Shown: positions 9,205 through 17,493 of the stretch, one piece after another | Position numbering within the stretch: the stretch's first letter is position 1 | Layout: each line of letters begins with the position of its first letter | DNA from: Candidatus Neomarinimicrobiota bacterium | Lineage (GTDB): Bacteria > Fidelibacterota > UBA2242 > B5-G15 | NCBI GenBank assembly: GCA_017656425.1 | Contig: JACDNV010000014.1 | Coordinates: forward strand, 1 to 55,126 | Direction of reading: 5' to 3' | Length of the DNA: 55,126 nt | The notes under the pieces: generated by a model | Database searches by the model: none | Told to the model about the DNA's origin: nothing | The model's input: only the letters and a program-made list of their open reading frames with translations | Position numbers and translations under genes: made by a program

Positions 9205-9258
9205 TGAGCTGAATGACTCTCTGCAGTAGAATTCGTCTTCGATTAATCTGTGATTTGA

Positions 9259-9731
9259 GAGACTGTTTCATTTTTTGTGTAAATACCTTTTTCATTAAAA
9301 CTCTCCGAAGGATCTCTTTTGAGACAGGTTTAATCTTCCTTCGAAATGGATAGCCAACTGGGCAATAATTTTTGTCCAGTCCCTGATGGCTTTTTTCCAT
9401 TTCTTTGAGACGCATAAATAAGCCAGATAAAGCATTTTTTCAAATGCTGTGTCGGTTGGGGAAAAGGTTTTGGCTTTGGTGACTTTGCAAAACCCTCTCC
9501 CGAATAGGGATCCTACGGATTTCCGAAGGATCTCTTTTGAGAGATGACGCCGTTTTTACAAGGCAAATCATCCATAGTTTTTGCGGTTTCCAGATCTTTT
9601 TCCAGGTTGTTGAGTGGTTGTTCGAAGGATCTCTTTTGAGAAACGTAACTCACAGGAGGTATTTACACAAGTAAGTAACAGTAAGGAAGATATTTTCTTT
9701 ATCCCATTTACACAAAAATTGGGACACTCCC
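9259..9731 (-). mobile_element. IS256-derived MITE-like element (right copy, complete with both termini)
   Basis: About 473 bp bounded by imperfect inverted termini at 9259-9287 (starting GAGACTGTTTC, then TTTTTTGTGTAAAT) and 9703-9731 (its complement, ending in GGGACACTCCC). They agree at roughly 23 of 29 positions. Inside are the transposase C-terminus remnant and three small palindromic repeats. It repeats 1-466 in the same orientation and lacks the 58-bp extra block of that copy. I could not see an unambiguous target duplication at the flanks. The structure suggests a non-autonomous element mobilised in trans. Confidence 0.65.
9304..9641. repeat. Second cluster of about 21-bp small palindromic repeats
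   Basis: Copies lie at 9304-9324, 9522-9542 and 9621-9641 (forward, the last with one changed base) and at 9498-9519 (reverse). The 9498-9542 pair stands head to head with two bases between, making an inverted pair of about 45 bp. The 9304 copy falls exactly where the transposase frame ends (after EGRLNL), so it was inserted at the gene end. Confidence 0.6.
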
Positions 9732-9823
9732 AATTCAGCTCCTCCATAGTATTTTCTTTGGGAGAGTCATCAATAGACATTTTTTATATTTTTTATTTTA
9801 CTTAGAACAGGCTAATCAAATAG

Positions 9824-9896
9824 AGCGAGAGACGGGACTCGAACCCGCGACAACCACGTTGGCAACGTGGAGCTCTACCAACTGAGCTACTCTCGC
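9824..9896 (-). tRNA. tRNA-Gly (anticodon GCC)
   Basis: The minus-strand sequence folds as a full cloverleaf. The acceptor GCGAGAG pairs with CTCTCGC. The D-arm has AGCTCAGTTGGTAGAGC. The anticodon stem CCACG/CGTGG has loop TTGCCAA, giving anticodon GCC. The T-arm contains GGGTTCGAGTCCC. The discriminator base is T, as usual for tRNA-Gly. No CCA is encoded. It lies 57 bases downstream of argH in the same direction. Confidence 0.95.
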
Positions 9897-9952
9897 ATTC
9901 CAAAATAGCGCTTTAAATTTATATCATGATTGGAATTAAATCAATAGCGGAG

Positions 9953-11158
9953 TTATTTTTCAATTCCCTTTTTTATTATTTTATAAGCATCTCTAAAAGG
10001 GATATTTTTTTCTAATGTGAGTCTGTATGCTTTTTCTACTGAATATAGGCTTTCTGACATGAGTCTTTTTGCATTATTTTTATCAATCTCAATAAAATTG
10101 AAAGTATGATTTAAAATTGATAAAGAGTTTATTGTAGTTTTTAAACCTTTTATAACAGCCTCTTTTTGCAATTGAAAATCCCGATGATATCCACTTATTA
10201 GATTGGCAATCAAACTCTTTATTTGAAACTCAAGTGAATTAACTACATGATAATTGGCTCTCAATATTTCGAAGACATCGGGGTTTCTCTTATGCGGCAT
10301 AACAGAGCTTCCTGTACAGATTCTTTTATCAAGCCTGAAAATACCAATCTCATCCATGCTATAGAAGATTATGTCAGATGCGATTTTATTGATATCAAAC
10401 ATAATCATTGCTAATGAGCTTAGTAGCTCAGCTTCAAATTTGCCACGAGAATTAATGCAATAGATAGGATTCTTCTGAACCTTTTTAAATCCCATTTCTA
10501 TTGCGGTAAAATCCCTATCTATTTTAATGGGTGTACCAAATCCCGCGCCAGCACCTAAAGGTGACTGGTCAATTATTTCCATAACAGATCTAATGTATTT
10601 CTTATTGTCTCTCATAGAATCAATCCAGCATTCAGACCAAGTTTTTATATCAGTTGGCATTGCTTGACGTGTATGCGTGTATCCTGGAATTTTTATTCTA
10701 CCATATTTTTTTATGAAATTCTTTAGCGTAAGGATAAAGCTATCAATGAGATTATTTATTTCCTTTATTTTATCTTTGTAATAAAGTCGTAAGGCTGTCA
10801 ATACCTGATCATTTCTTGATCGGAATGTATGTATTTTTTTACCTGTATCCCCGAGTTTATTAGTTAAATAGTTTTCAATTGCTGTATGACAATCTTCTTC
10901 TTCCTGTTTAATTATGAACTTTCCTTCTTTATGTAACTCAATTATTTTTTGAAGTTCTTTTATAGTCTTCTCTAACTCCTTTTCTGTTAAAATGCCTAAT
11001 TTTTTTAACATTTTTGCATGTGCAATGGAAGCAGTGCAATCATAAGGTAGTATTTCAAGATCGATTAAGTAATCATTACCGACAGTAAACTCAAGAATAT
11101 TTTTATCAATTGTCCTATCAATGTCCCACAATTTATTTGAACCTTTTTCTCCATTCAT
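9953..11158 (-). CDS. argH: Argininosuccinate lyase, C-terminally short
   Basis: Cleaves argininosuccinate to arginine and fumarate, the last step of arginine synthesis. The 401 residues carry the superfamily landmarks: DCHTAIE (catalytic His region), [21 protein letters not shown] and the mobile loop [11 protein letters not shown]. The usual enzyme has about 440-465 residues. This one stops after [14 protein letters not shown], where family members continue for about 40-60 residues. The stop is only 57 bases before tRNA-Gly, and the IS graveyard lies just beyond. All recognisable catalytic motifs are present, so it may be active. Its start overlaps the end of argG by 26 bases, and it is the last gene of the arg operon. 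Confidence 0.92.
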   Translation of the reverse strand: MNGEKGSNKLWDIDRTIDKNILEFTVGNDYLIDLEILPYDCTASIAHAKMLKKLGILTEKELEKTIKELQKIIELHKEGKFIIKQEEEDCHTAIENYLTNKLGDTGKKIHTFRSRNDQVLTALRLYYKDKIKEINNLIDSFILTLKNFIKKYGRIKIPGYTHTRQAMPTDIKTWSECWIDSMRDNKKYIRSVMEIIDQSPLGAGAGFGTPIKIDRDFTAIEMGFKKVQKNPIYCINSRGKFEAELLSSLAMIMFDINKIASDIIFYSMDEIGIFRLDKRICTGSSVMPHKRNPDVFEILRANYHVVNSLEFQIKSLIANLISGYHRDFQLQKEAVIKGLKTTINSLSILNHTFNFIEIDKNNAKRLMSESLYSVEKAYRLTLEKNIPFRDAYKIIKKGIEK

Positions 11159-12398
11159 AGGGATCCCTTTTCTTTAGAACTAAATTATGAGCTTTTAATC
11201 TAATTGCATTTATATTTATAAAGCCTGTTGAATCAAAGGGATTGAAGCCTCCTTCAACCTCCATACTTGAAAGGTCCTGATCATATAGAGATGTAGGAGA
11301 TTTCCTCCCGATAATTATTGCATTACCTTTGTAAAGTTTTACAGTTACAATACCATCAATTTCTTCCTGTGCTTTTTCAAAAGCTGCCATTAGAAAATCC
11401 ATTTCAGGAGAGAACCAGTATCCATTATAGATGAGTTCAGAAAATTTTGGTATTAACATATCTCTTAGATGCATCACCTCTTTATCCATTGCAATTCCTT
11501 CGATGTCCTCGTGTGCTTTCCATAGTATTGTCGCTCCGGGTGTTTCATAAACACCTCTGGATTTAATGCCAATATACCTATTTTCTACCATATCGACAAC
11601 ACCAATACCATGTTTTGAACCGAGTTCATTTAAGTACATAAACAATTCAAGTGGGTCAGTTTTTACTACATTATCTTTTCTGTTTACAACTTTAATCGGG
11701 TACCCATCTTTAAAATGAATTTCTATAATGTCTTCCTCATCAGGTGTATCTTTCAACAGGCGTGTTCTTGTGAATAAGTTATCAGGAGGAGGAAGGTCAG
11801 GGTCCTCCAGTATGCCAGCTTCGTGACTTATATGCATGAGATTTTCGTCTTCGCTATAGGGCTTTTCTTTCGTAGCCTTCACTGGAATGTTATATTTCTT
11901 GGCGAATTTTATCAAATCTGATCTTCCTTTAAATTGGTTTAGAAATTCTTCATCCCTCCAGGGCGCAATAACTTTTATATCTGGTTTTAAGGCATAGTAG
12001 GTGAGTTCGAATCTTACTTGATCATTGCCTTTGCCAGTAGCACCATGTGCGACATATTCTGCATTTTCTTTTTCTGCAATTTCCACCTGTTTTTTAGCTA
12101 AAACTGGTCTCGCCAGGGAAGTACCCAATAGGTATCTTCTCTCATAACAAGCATTTCCTCTAAGTGCGGGGAATATATAGTCCGTTACAAATTCCCTCCT
12201 TAAATCTTCAACATAAACTTTACTTGCGCCTGTATGTAGTGCCTTGTTTTTTACTTCATCCATATTATCATTTTGACCTACATTTCCAATAAAGCAAATA
12301 ACCTCATATCCCTTTAGAATTAACCATTTTAGTATGACTGAAGTATCAAGACCTCCACTATATGCTAACACTACTTTTTTATTGGGCTCACCGGGCAT
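11133..12398 (-). CDS. argG: Argininosuccinate synthase
   Basis: ATP-dependent condensation of citrulline and aspartate to argininosuccinate. The 421-residue protein starts near the PP-loop [10 protein letters not shown]. It contains the conserved blocks [37 protein letters not shown] (split here as RDMLIPKF and GYWFSP) and [10 protein letters not shown]. The length fits the family. Four bases separate it from argA and it overlaps argH, so translation is coupled. The fumarate-forming partner argH follows directly. Assignment is secure. Confidence 0.96.
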   Translation of the reverse strand: MPGEPNKKVVLAYSGGLDTSVILKWLILKGYEVICFIGNVGQNDNMDEVKNKALHTGASKVYVEDLRREFVTDYIFPALRGNACYERRYLLGTSLARPVLAKKQVEIAEKENAEYVAHGATGKGNDQVRFELTYYALKPDIKVIAPWRDEEFLNQFKGRSDLIKFAKKYNIPVKATKEKPYSEDENLMHISHEAGILEDPDLPPPDNLFTRTRLLKDTPDEEDIIEIHFKDGYPIKVVNRKDNVVKTDPLELFMYLNELGSKHGIGVVDMVENRYIGIKSRGVYETPGATILWKAHEDIEGIAMDKEVMHLRDMLIPKFSELIYNGYWFSPEMDFLMAAFEKAQEEIDGIVTVKLYKGNAIIIGRKSPTSLYDQDLSSMEVEGGFNPFDSTGFININAIRLKAHNLVLKKRDPYEWRKRFK

Positions 12399-12401
12399 AT
12401 G

Positions 12402-12875
12402 TCAAACCTCCTTTTTAAAGTCTTTTAAATTAATTATAACAGCCTCTTCATCACAAAAATTTGGATATTTCGGGCAATTTATACAATCTTTCCAGATTTT
12501 ATATGGTAATTCTTCTTTTTTTATTTCCTTAAATCCAAGTTTTTTGAAAAAACCCACCTGCATAGTCAATGCAAAAACCTTTTCTACACCAATTTCCTCA
12601 GCCATGTGTAATAGGTGTGTAACAATTCTTGCTCCTCTACCGTTTTTATGATATGCAGGATCCACAGCTAATGATCTTACTTCTGCCATATCAGCCCAAT
12701 GTACTCTTAATGCACCGCACCCAACAATTTTACCATCTGCTTCCACTACAATGTAATTGCGAATATGTTCATATACATATGCTTTTGAAACTCCGAGCAT
12801 TATACCTTTTTGCGCAAAAATATTTATTAAATTTACTATTGCGTCTACATCCTTTACTTTTGCTTCTCTTATCAT
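12402..12875 (-). CDS. argA: Short GNAT-type N-acetylglutamate synthase
   Basis: 157-residue GNAT acetyltransferase likely to make N-acetylglutamate from glutamate and acetyl-CoA. N-terminal IREAKVKDVDAI, the substrate strand AEVRSLAVDPAYH and the acetyl-CoA loop (KNGRGARIV, Q/R-x-x-G-x-G/A type) are visible. A C-terminal segment CINCPKYPNFCDEEAV with a Cys cluster is typical of the short stand-alone ArgA of this group. Position between the argB::argD gene and argG supports the role. It lacks the kinase-like domain of E. coli ArgA. With no argJ seen here, a dedicated synthase is needed for the acetyl start. Confidence 0.85.
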   Translation of the reverse strand: MIREAKVKDVDAIVNLINIFAQKGIMLGVSKAYVYEHIRNYIVVEADGKIVGCGALRVHWADMAEVRSLAVDPAYHKNGRGARIVTHLLHMAEEIGVEKVFALTMQVGFFKKLGFKEIKKEELPYKIWKDCINCPKYPNFCDEEAVIINLKDFKKEV

Positions 12876-12884
12876 TGTTTTCCC

Positions 12885-14873
12885 TCACGTTGTTATCACT
12901 TTAGTGAATATTTCAATTGCCTCATCAATCTGCTCTTTTGTTGTGATTAGTGGAGGTAACATCCTTGCTGTACTATTACAGCTTTTGCAGATAAACAATC
13001 CATTTTCAATGCATTTATTTACAAGTTCTGTAGGATCTTCATTTAGCTGAATTCCGACCATAAAACCTCTACCTCTAACTTCAACTATTTTATCTGTTTT
13101 TTCTTTGACCTTATTCAGTCTCTTCATTAAGTATTCACCGTTGACTTTTACGTTTTCCAGTAATGATTGATTTGAGATCTTTTTAATAATCTCTACCGCT
13201 ACAGCGGTAATTACAGGATTTCCACCGAAAGTTGATCCATGGTCACCTGGTTTAATATTTTCCGCTATTCTGTTCGTTGTTAGTGTGACGCCGATTGGTA
13301 ATCCTCCACCTAAGGGTTTGGCAATTGTCATGATATCAGGTTCAATTTCGTAATACTCGTATGCATTAAAATATCCAGTCCGACCCAATCCACATTGAAT
13401 CTCATCGAATATCAGTAGAAAATTGTGTTTTGTAGAGAGTTCTTTAATCTCTTGTATGAATTCTTTAGTGGCAGGGTGTATACCACCTTCTCCCTGTATC
13501 GGTTCTATCAGGATAGCACATGTTTTTTCACTAATGAGCTCTTTAACAGAGTTAATATTGTTCATTTCGGCAAATTTTATACCGGGAACAAGGGGTTTAT
13601 AACCTATCCAGTAATTTTCATTACCGGTTGCAGATAAAGCACCATAGCTTCTTCCATGAAATGAGTTCTTGAAACAAATGAATTCATAACATTCTTCGCC
13701 TTTATTTGCGTATGCCCATTTTCTGGCAAATTTCAAGGCTGTTTCAACCGCTTCAGCACCGCTGTTTACAAAGAAAACCTTGTCTGCAAATGTTTTTTCT
13801 GTCAGCAACTTAGCAAGTTCAATATGAGGTCTGGAATGGTATAAGTTGGAGCAGTGCCATAACTGATTCAACTGTTCGACAGCCTTATTGATCAAGTCCT
13901 TATCACTATGCCCTAAGGAAGAAACAGCAACACTCGAGATGAAATCAATATATCTTCTCCCTTTTGAATCATACAGATAAATCCCATCACCACGTTCTAT
14001 TAAAATATTAGGTCGATGATATGATTGAATTAATACCTCGTTTGATAATTGAATCCATTGATTATCAGCCATTTTAATACCTCCTCTTTTTATTACGGTT
14101 AATTCTTTCTTTTTGTTTTCTAAAATATTTATTAGGGTTGACCTCCCTGCCCAATTTGTAATAATAACTTTTTCAACACCTTTTTGTATGCAATTTGCAC
14201 TAGATTTTAATTTTACAGCCATACCTCCCGTAGCAATTTCTTTTTTAATTAATTGGTGAATGTTTTCTATATTTAAGGAATTTATAAGTTTACCATTTAC
14301 ATAGACTCCAGAAACATCTGAAATGAAGATTAAAACTTTAGCTTTGATAGCTGTCGCAATGGCGTATGCAACCTCGTCGGCATTTACGTTGAATCTTTTA
14401 TTATGGGAGTTCATACAAATGGGGGAGACAACAGGTATAATTCCTTTATCAAGGTAATTTAGAAGTATCTCCTTTTTTGTATTTACAATTTTACCTACTC
14501 TTGATTTTGTTATACCATCGAAGACAACTGGCTCAATTTCAAATAAATTGTTGTTTTCTCCAGAAAGTCCTATGACATTGATACCATCATTCTGAAACTT
14601 ATGTATAATGTTCTTATTAATTTTATTGGTAATTACATTATCAATTATGTCAATTTCTTTATCTGTGGTTATTCTCAACCCACCAGAAAATTTTGATTCT
14701 ATCCCACAATTTTTTAGCTGTTTTGTAATTTCCTTACCTCCACCGTGGACAAGGATAAATCTGAATCTATCTTTTAGTTTTAAAATATTCCACGATAATT
14801 CATCTATAGTTTTCTTTCTATCTAATACTGCTCCCCCTATTTTTATAACAACGCTATCTTTTACAATAGACAT
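12885..14873 (-). CDS. argBD: Fused N-acetylglutamate kinase / acetylornithine aminotransferase
   Basis: One 662-codon frame. Residues about 1-260 are ArgB, with VVIKIGGAVL, LVHGGGKEI, NVNADEVAYA and TGGMAVKLK. Residues 268-662 are ArgD, a class III PLP aminotransferase with VNSGAEAVETALKFAR, FHGRSYGALSATG, IFDEIQCGLGRTG and the PLP lysine in TIAKPLGGGLPIG. It would phosphorylate N-acetylglutamate and later transaminate the semialdehyde made by ArgC. The junction encodes KRGGIKMA, and its DNA is a textbook ribosome site AGGAGGT, 6 bases before ATG at 14072. ArgD could therefore also be made separately. It overlaps argC by 13 bases. Confidence 0.9.
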   Translation of the reverse strand: MSIVKDSVVIKIGGAVLDRKKTIDELSWNILKLKDRFRFILVHGGGKEITKQLKNCGIESKFSGGLRITTDKEIDIIDNVITNKINKNIIHKFQNDGINVIGLSGENNNLFEIEPVVFDGITKSRVGKIVNTKKEILLNYLDKGIIPVVSPICMNSHNKRFNVNADEVAYAIATAIKAKVLIFISDVSGVYVNGKLINSLNIENIHQLIKKEIATGGMAVKLKSSANCIQKGVEKVIITNWAGRSTLINILENKKKELTVIKRGGIKMADNQWIQLSNEVLIQSYHRPNILIERGDGIYLYDSKGRRYIDFISSVAVSSLGHSDKDLINKAVEQLNQLWHCSNLYHSRPHIELAKLLTEKTFADKVFFVNSGAEAVETALKFARKWAYANKGEECYEFICFKNSFHGRSYGALSATGNENYWIGYKPLVPGIKFAEMNNINSVKELISEKTCAILIEPIQGEGGIHPATKEFIQEIKELSTKHNFLLIFDEIQCGLGRTGYFNAYEYYEIEPDIMTIAKPLGGGLPIGVTLTTNRIAENIKPGDHGSTFGGNPVITAVAVEIIKKISNQSLLENVKVNGEYLMKRLNKVKEKTDKIVEVRGRGFMVGIQLNEDPTELVNKCIENGLFICKSCNSTARMLPPLITTKEQIDEAIEIFTKVITT
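14070..14085 (-). promoter_or_regulatory. Internal ribosome binding site and ATG for a stand-alone ArgD
   Basis: On the minus strand, AGGAGGT (complement of 14079-14085) precedes ATG (14072-14070) by 6 bases, inside the argB::argD frame. ArgD from this start (residues 268-662, 395 aa) has the normal length of the enzyme. The site looks like the original argD start, retained after loss of the argB stop codon. Confidence 0.6.
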
Positions 14874-15883
14874 AGGGTTTCCTCCATACCAAAGATTATG
14901 TTAAAATTTTGTATCGCTTGACCACTGGCTCCTTTTACCAGGTTATCTATGGTTGAAACTATTGTAATATACGGTGAATTCTCAACTTTAATTACATGGA
15001 TAAAACAATAATTTGTATATATAACGTCTTTTAGTGAAGGATATATATCTTTTTTTAGTTTTATGAAAATCTCATTTGAATAATATTTTTCATAGGCTAA
15101 GTATATCTCTTCAATGCTGGTATCTTTTTTCAATTTGCAGTATATATTTGATAGGATACCTCGATTAACCGGTATTATCTGAGGATTGAAAATGATCTGA
15201 GCCTTTTTATTTGTAAGAAGCTCTATTTTCTCCTCGATTTCACCAACATGCCTGTGAATTCTACCTGCGTTATAAATGATAATATTCTCATTTATGTTAA
15301 TAAAATGTGTTCTTTCTGTTGGTTTCCTTCCGGTTCCTGAGCATCCAGATTTTGAATCGACTATGATAGTAGATGATTCTATTATATCTTCTTTTAATAA
15401 AGGTATTATCCCGAGTAGGATTGAGGTTGGATAGCAACCTGGATTTGCTACTATTTTTGCATTTTTTATCTGATTTCTGAAAAATTCAGGCAGACCATAC
15501 GCGGTGTAACTGGTATAATCTTTTAATGGATTTTCTATACCGTACCATTTCTTATAAGATTCAGGTTCGGAGAACCTATAATCAGCGCCAAGGTCAATTA
15601 TTTTCGTGTTTCTATCAATATATTTGAAGATATATTTAAAACTTTGTCCTGCCGGTAAACATAAAAATACAGCATCGACTTCAGGAAGTGTATCAACATC
15701 ATTATCTGTAATTATAAGATCTGACCATCTGAAAAGAGTAGGATAAATTTCACCTAAGGATTTGCCTTTATAACTGTTTGACGTGGCAAATTTTAGATCT
15801 ACTTTTTCGTTATGTTGTAGTCTCTTTAACAATTCTTCTCCCGTGTAACCTGAAACTCCAAAAATTCCTGTTCTTATATTCAT
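14861..15883 (-). CDS. argC: N-acetyl-gamma-glutamyl-phosphate reductase
   Basis: NADPH-dependent reduction of N-acetylglutamyl phosphate, step three of arginine synthesis. The frame is open to 15928. The start chosen at 15883 (MNIRTGIFGVSGYTGEELL) has AAGGAG 7 bases upstream and places the Rossmann motif GVSGYTG near the N-terminus, giving 340 residues. Other landmarks are the catalytic Cys in NPGCYPTS, DSKSGCSGTGRKP and IHRHVGEIEE. It is the first gene of the arg operon. An imperfect hairpin lies 30-85 bases before the start (separate entry). Confidence 0.95.
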   Translation of the reverse strand: MNIRTGIFGVSGYTGEELLKRLQHNEKVDLKFATSNSYKGKSLGEIYPTLFRWSDLIITDNDVDTLPEVDAVFLCLPAGQSFKYIFKYIDRNTKIIDLGADYRFSEPESYKKWYGIENPLKDYTSYTAYGLPEFFRNQIKNAKIVANPGCYPTSILLGIIPLLKEDIIESSTIIVDSKSGCSGTGRKPTERTHFININENIIIYNAGRIHRHVGEIEEKIELLTNKKAQIIFNPQIIPVNRGILSNIYCKLKKDTSIEEIYLAYEKYYSNEIFIKLKKDIYPSLKDVIYTNYCFIHVIKVENSPYITIVSTIDNLVKGASGQAIQNFNIIFGMEETLCLL

Positions 15884-15912
15884 TTTAGTCTCCTTATATA
15901 AAGAACTCACAT

Positions 15913-15968
15913 CGGGTCCTTTTCCCACCTGTAATTATACTAATCGGTGAAAGTGGGCTCTGGACCCG
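15913..15968 (-). promoter_or_regulatory. Hairpin leader upstream of argC
   Basis: Outer arms CGGGTCC (15913-15919) and GGACCCG (15962-15968) pair over 7 bp. Then comes a symmetric 4x4 internal loop, then CCCAC (15924-15928) with GTGGG (15953-15957). On the minus strand the apical loop contains TATAAT. The element ends about 30 bases before the argC start. It could be an operator, a leader attenuator or an RNA element controlling the operon. I see no canonical ArgR box and no T-run after the stem. Confidence 0.4.
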
Positions 15969-16205
15969 TTTTAATTAGGTATTATGCTCGGCGCCTAGGG
16001 AATGGATTTATAGATGGAGTTAATAACTCTTTATTAATAAAATTTTTAATTATTTTTATGTTTTTAAAATTATAATCAGTACAATTCATCTTTAATATGA
16101 TCTAAAGAACCATTATAATAATCGTCAAATTTCTTTCAATCTTAAGCAAATTCTTTTTTCAATTCAACATAAAAAATGATACAAATAATAATTCAAGATA
16201 ACAAT

Positions 16206-16223
16206 AATATTCAATTGAATATT
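16206..16223. repeat. Perfect 18-bp AT-rich palindrome downstream of the symporter gene
   Basis: AATATTCAATTGAATATT is a perfect palindrome 23 bases after the stop of the minus-strand symporter. It could act as a weak terminator stem or a protein-binding site. The rest of 15969-16245 is AT-rich without a gene. Confidence 0.35.
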
Positions 16224-16245
16224 TAAGCTAAATAAATGGATATCT

Positions 16246-17493
16246 TTAATTGTTAAATATAGCGTTGTCGATTTCATTCTCAGTAGATGCTATTATAATA
16301 GCTCCTGTGCTATCGCTCCATACATTAGTTGAGGTCCTTATCATATCAAGTATTCTGTCAACTGCAAGTATAATGCCTATTCCCTCTGTTGGAAGTCCAA
16401 CAGATCTGAGAACTATCACAAGCATTACAAGTCCTGCCATTGGAATACCCGCTGCACCAATGGAGGCGAGTAAGGCAGTAAAAATAACGATAAATTGTTG
16501 TCCGAATGAAAGGTCTACTCCATATACCTGGGATATAAAAATTGCCGCGCTACACTCATATAAAGCTGTTCCGTCCATATTAATAGTAGCACCAAGAGGA
16601 AATACAAAGCTTGAAATTTTGTTAGATATACCTGAGTTTACCTCCGCACATTCTAAAGTTAAAGGCAGTGTAGCAGAGGAAGAAGCAGTAGAAAAGGCTG
16701 TTAAGAGTGCTGGAGCCATATTTGCCATGTGTTTATAGGGGTTTAGCTTTGTTAGAATATAGATAAAAAGTGGCAGAGATACGAAGTAGTGAATTAAAAG
16801 ACCTGTTAGAACTGTTAAAAAGTATTTTCCCAGATTAGCAAAGATATCAAGACCGGTTGTACTGACAATCTTAGCAACAATACCAAATATACCAATGGGA
16901 GCCAGCCTGAGGATGAACTCTGTTATTTTCATCATCAGCTCAAATGCCGACTCAAGAATACGTGATAATAATATCCTGCTTCTTGTAGCTGCCCTAGATA
17001 TAAAAAAACCTATGATAATTGAAAATATTATTACAGGTAGCATGTCTCCTTTCGCGAATGACTCAAATATGTTTGGTGGAAACATCCTGACGATTATGTC
17101 GCGTAGAGAAATAGCCTCTATATTGAGATTTTCAACCGGTTTAAGTAGAGTAGATAAATTGGAACCAGTGCCTGGTTTTATTATGTTTGTTAAAGTCAAA
17201 CCGGTTATGATAGCAACAAGACTTGATATAAGATAATAAGCGACTGTTTTTAGCCCAAGTCTACCAAGATTTTTGGAATTACTCAGACTGATTACGCCTG
17301 TAGAAATTGAAGTAAATATTAGTGGCACAGTGATTAATTTTAACAGATTTAAGAATATTGTCCCTATAACATCGGCGGTTCCGTAAATGTACTTTTTGAA
17401 AACGAGACCAGCGGCTGTTCCGAGTATTATGCTTAATATTATATATAGTGGTAACCTGAATTTTCGACTAATCTTTGGTAATTTCATTGTCAA
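16246..17493 (-). CDS. Dicarboxylate/glutamate:cation symporter (DAACS family)
   Basis: 415-residue polytopic membrane protein of the glutamate transporter fold, importing aspartate/glutamate or C4-dicarboxylates with sodium or protons. Seen are the serine-rich hairpin AFSTASSSATLPLT, the NMDGT motif in TM7 (GATINMDGTALYEC) and the TM8 signature DRILDMIRTSTNVWSDS with the substrate-binding Asp/Arg/Asn. The usual NVxGD is NVWSD here. An N-terminal amphipathic start is followed by about eight TM segments. It stands alone between the arg operon and a 670-base gap. Substrate cannot be decided from sequence by eye. Confidence 0.92.
   Translation of the reverse strand: MTMKLPKISRKFRLPLYIILSIILGTAAGLVFKKYIYGTADVIGTIFLNLLKLITVPLIFTSISTGVISLSNSKNLGRLGLKTVAYYLISSLVAIITGLTLTNIIKPGTGSNLSTLLKPVENLNIEAISLRDIIVRMFPPNIFESFAKGDMLPVIIFSIIIGFFISRAATRSRILLSRILESAFELMMKITEFILRLAPIGIFGIVAKIVSTTGLDIFANLGKYFLTVLTGLLIHYFVSLPLFIYILTKLNPYKHMANMAPALLTAFSTASSSATLPLTLECAEVNSGISNKISSFVFPLGATINMDGTALYECSAAIFISQVYGVDLSFGQQFIVIFTALLASIGAAGIPMAGLVMLVIVLRSVGLPTEGIGIILAVDRILDMIRTSTNVWSDSTGAIIIASTENEIDNAIFNN

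Noticed and set aside
9568-9780. Minus-strand frame with CPNFCVNG and CVNTSCELRFS, resembling a transposase zinc ribbon
   Set aside because: The cysteines are produced by reading through the inverted terminus (GTGTCCC and TGTGTAAAT) and a palindromic repeat, so the match is coincidental.
15884-15990. T-box or ArgR-box control of argC
   Set aside because: No T-box core (GGGTGGNACCGCG) and no pair of ArgR half-sites was found; only the hairpin can be supported.
16250-16738. 162-codon plus-strand frame
   Set aside because: Exact antisense shadow of the symporter, whose NMDGT and DRILDMIRT motifs are unmistakable.
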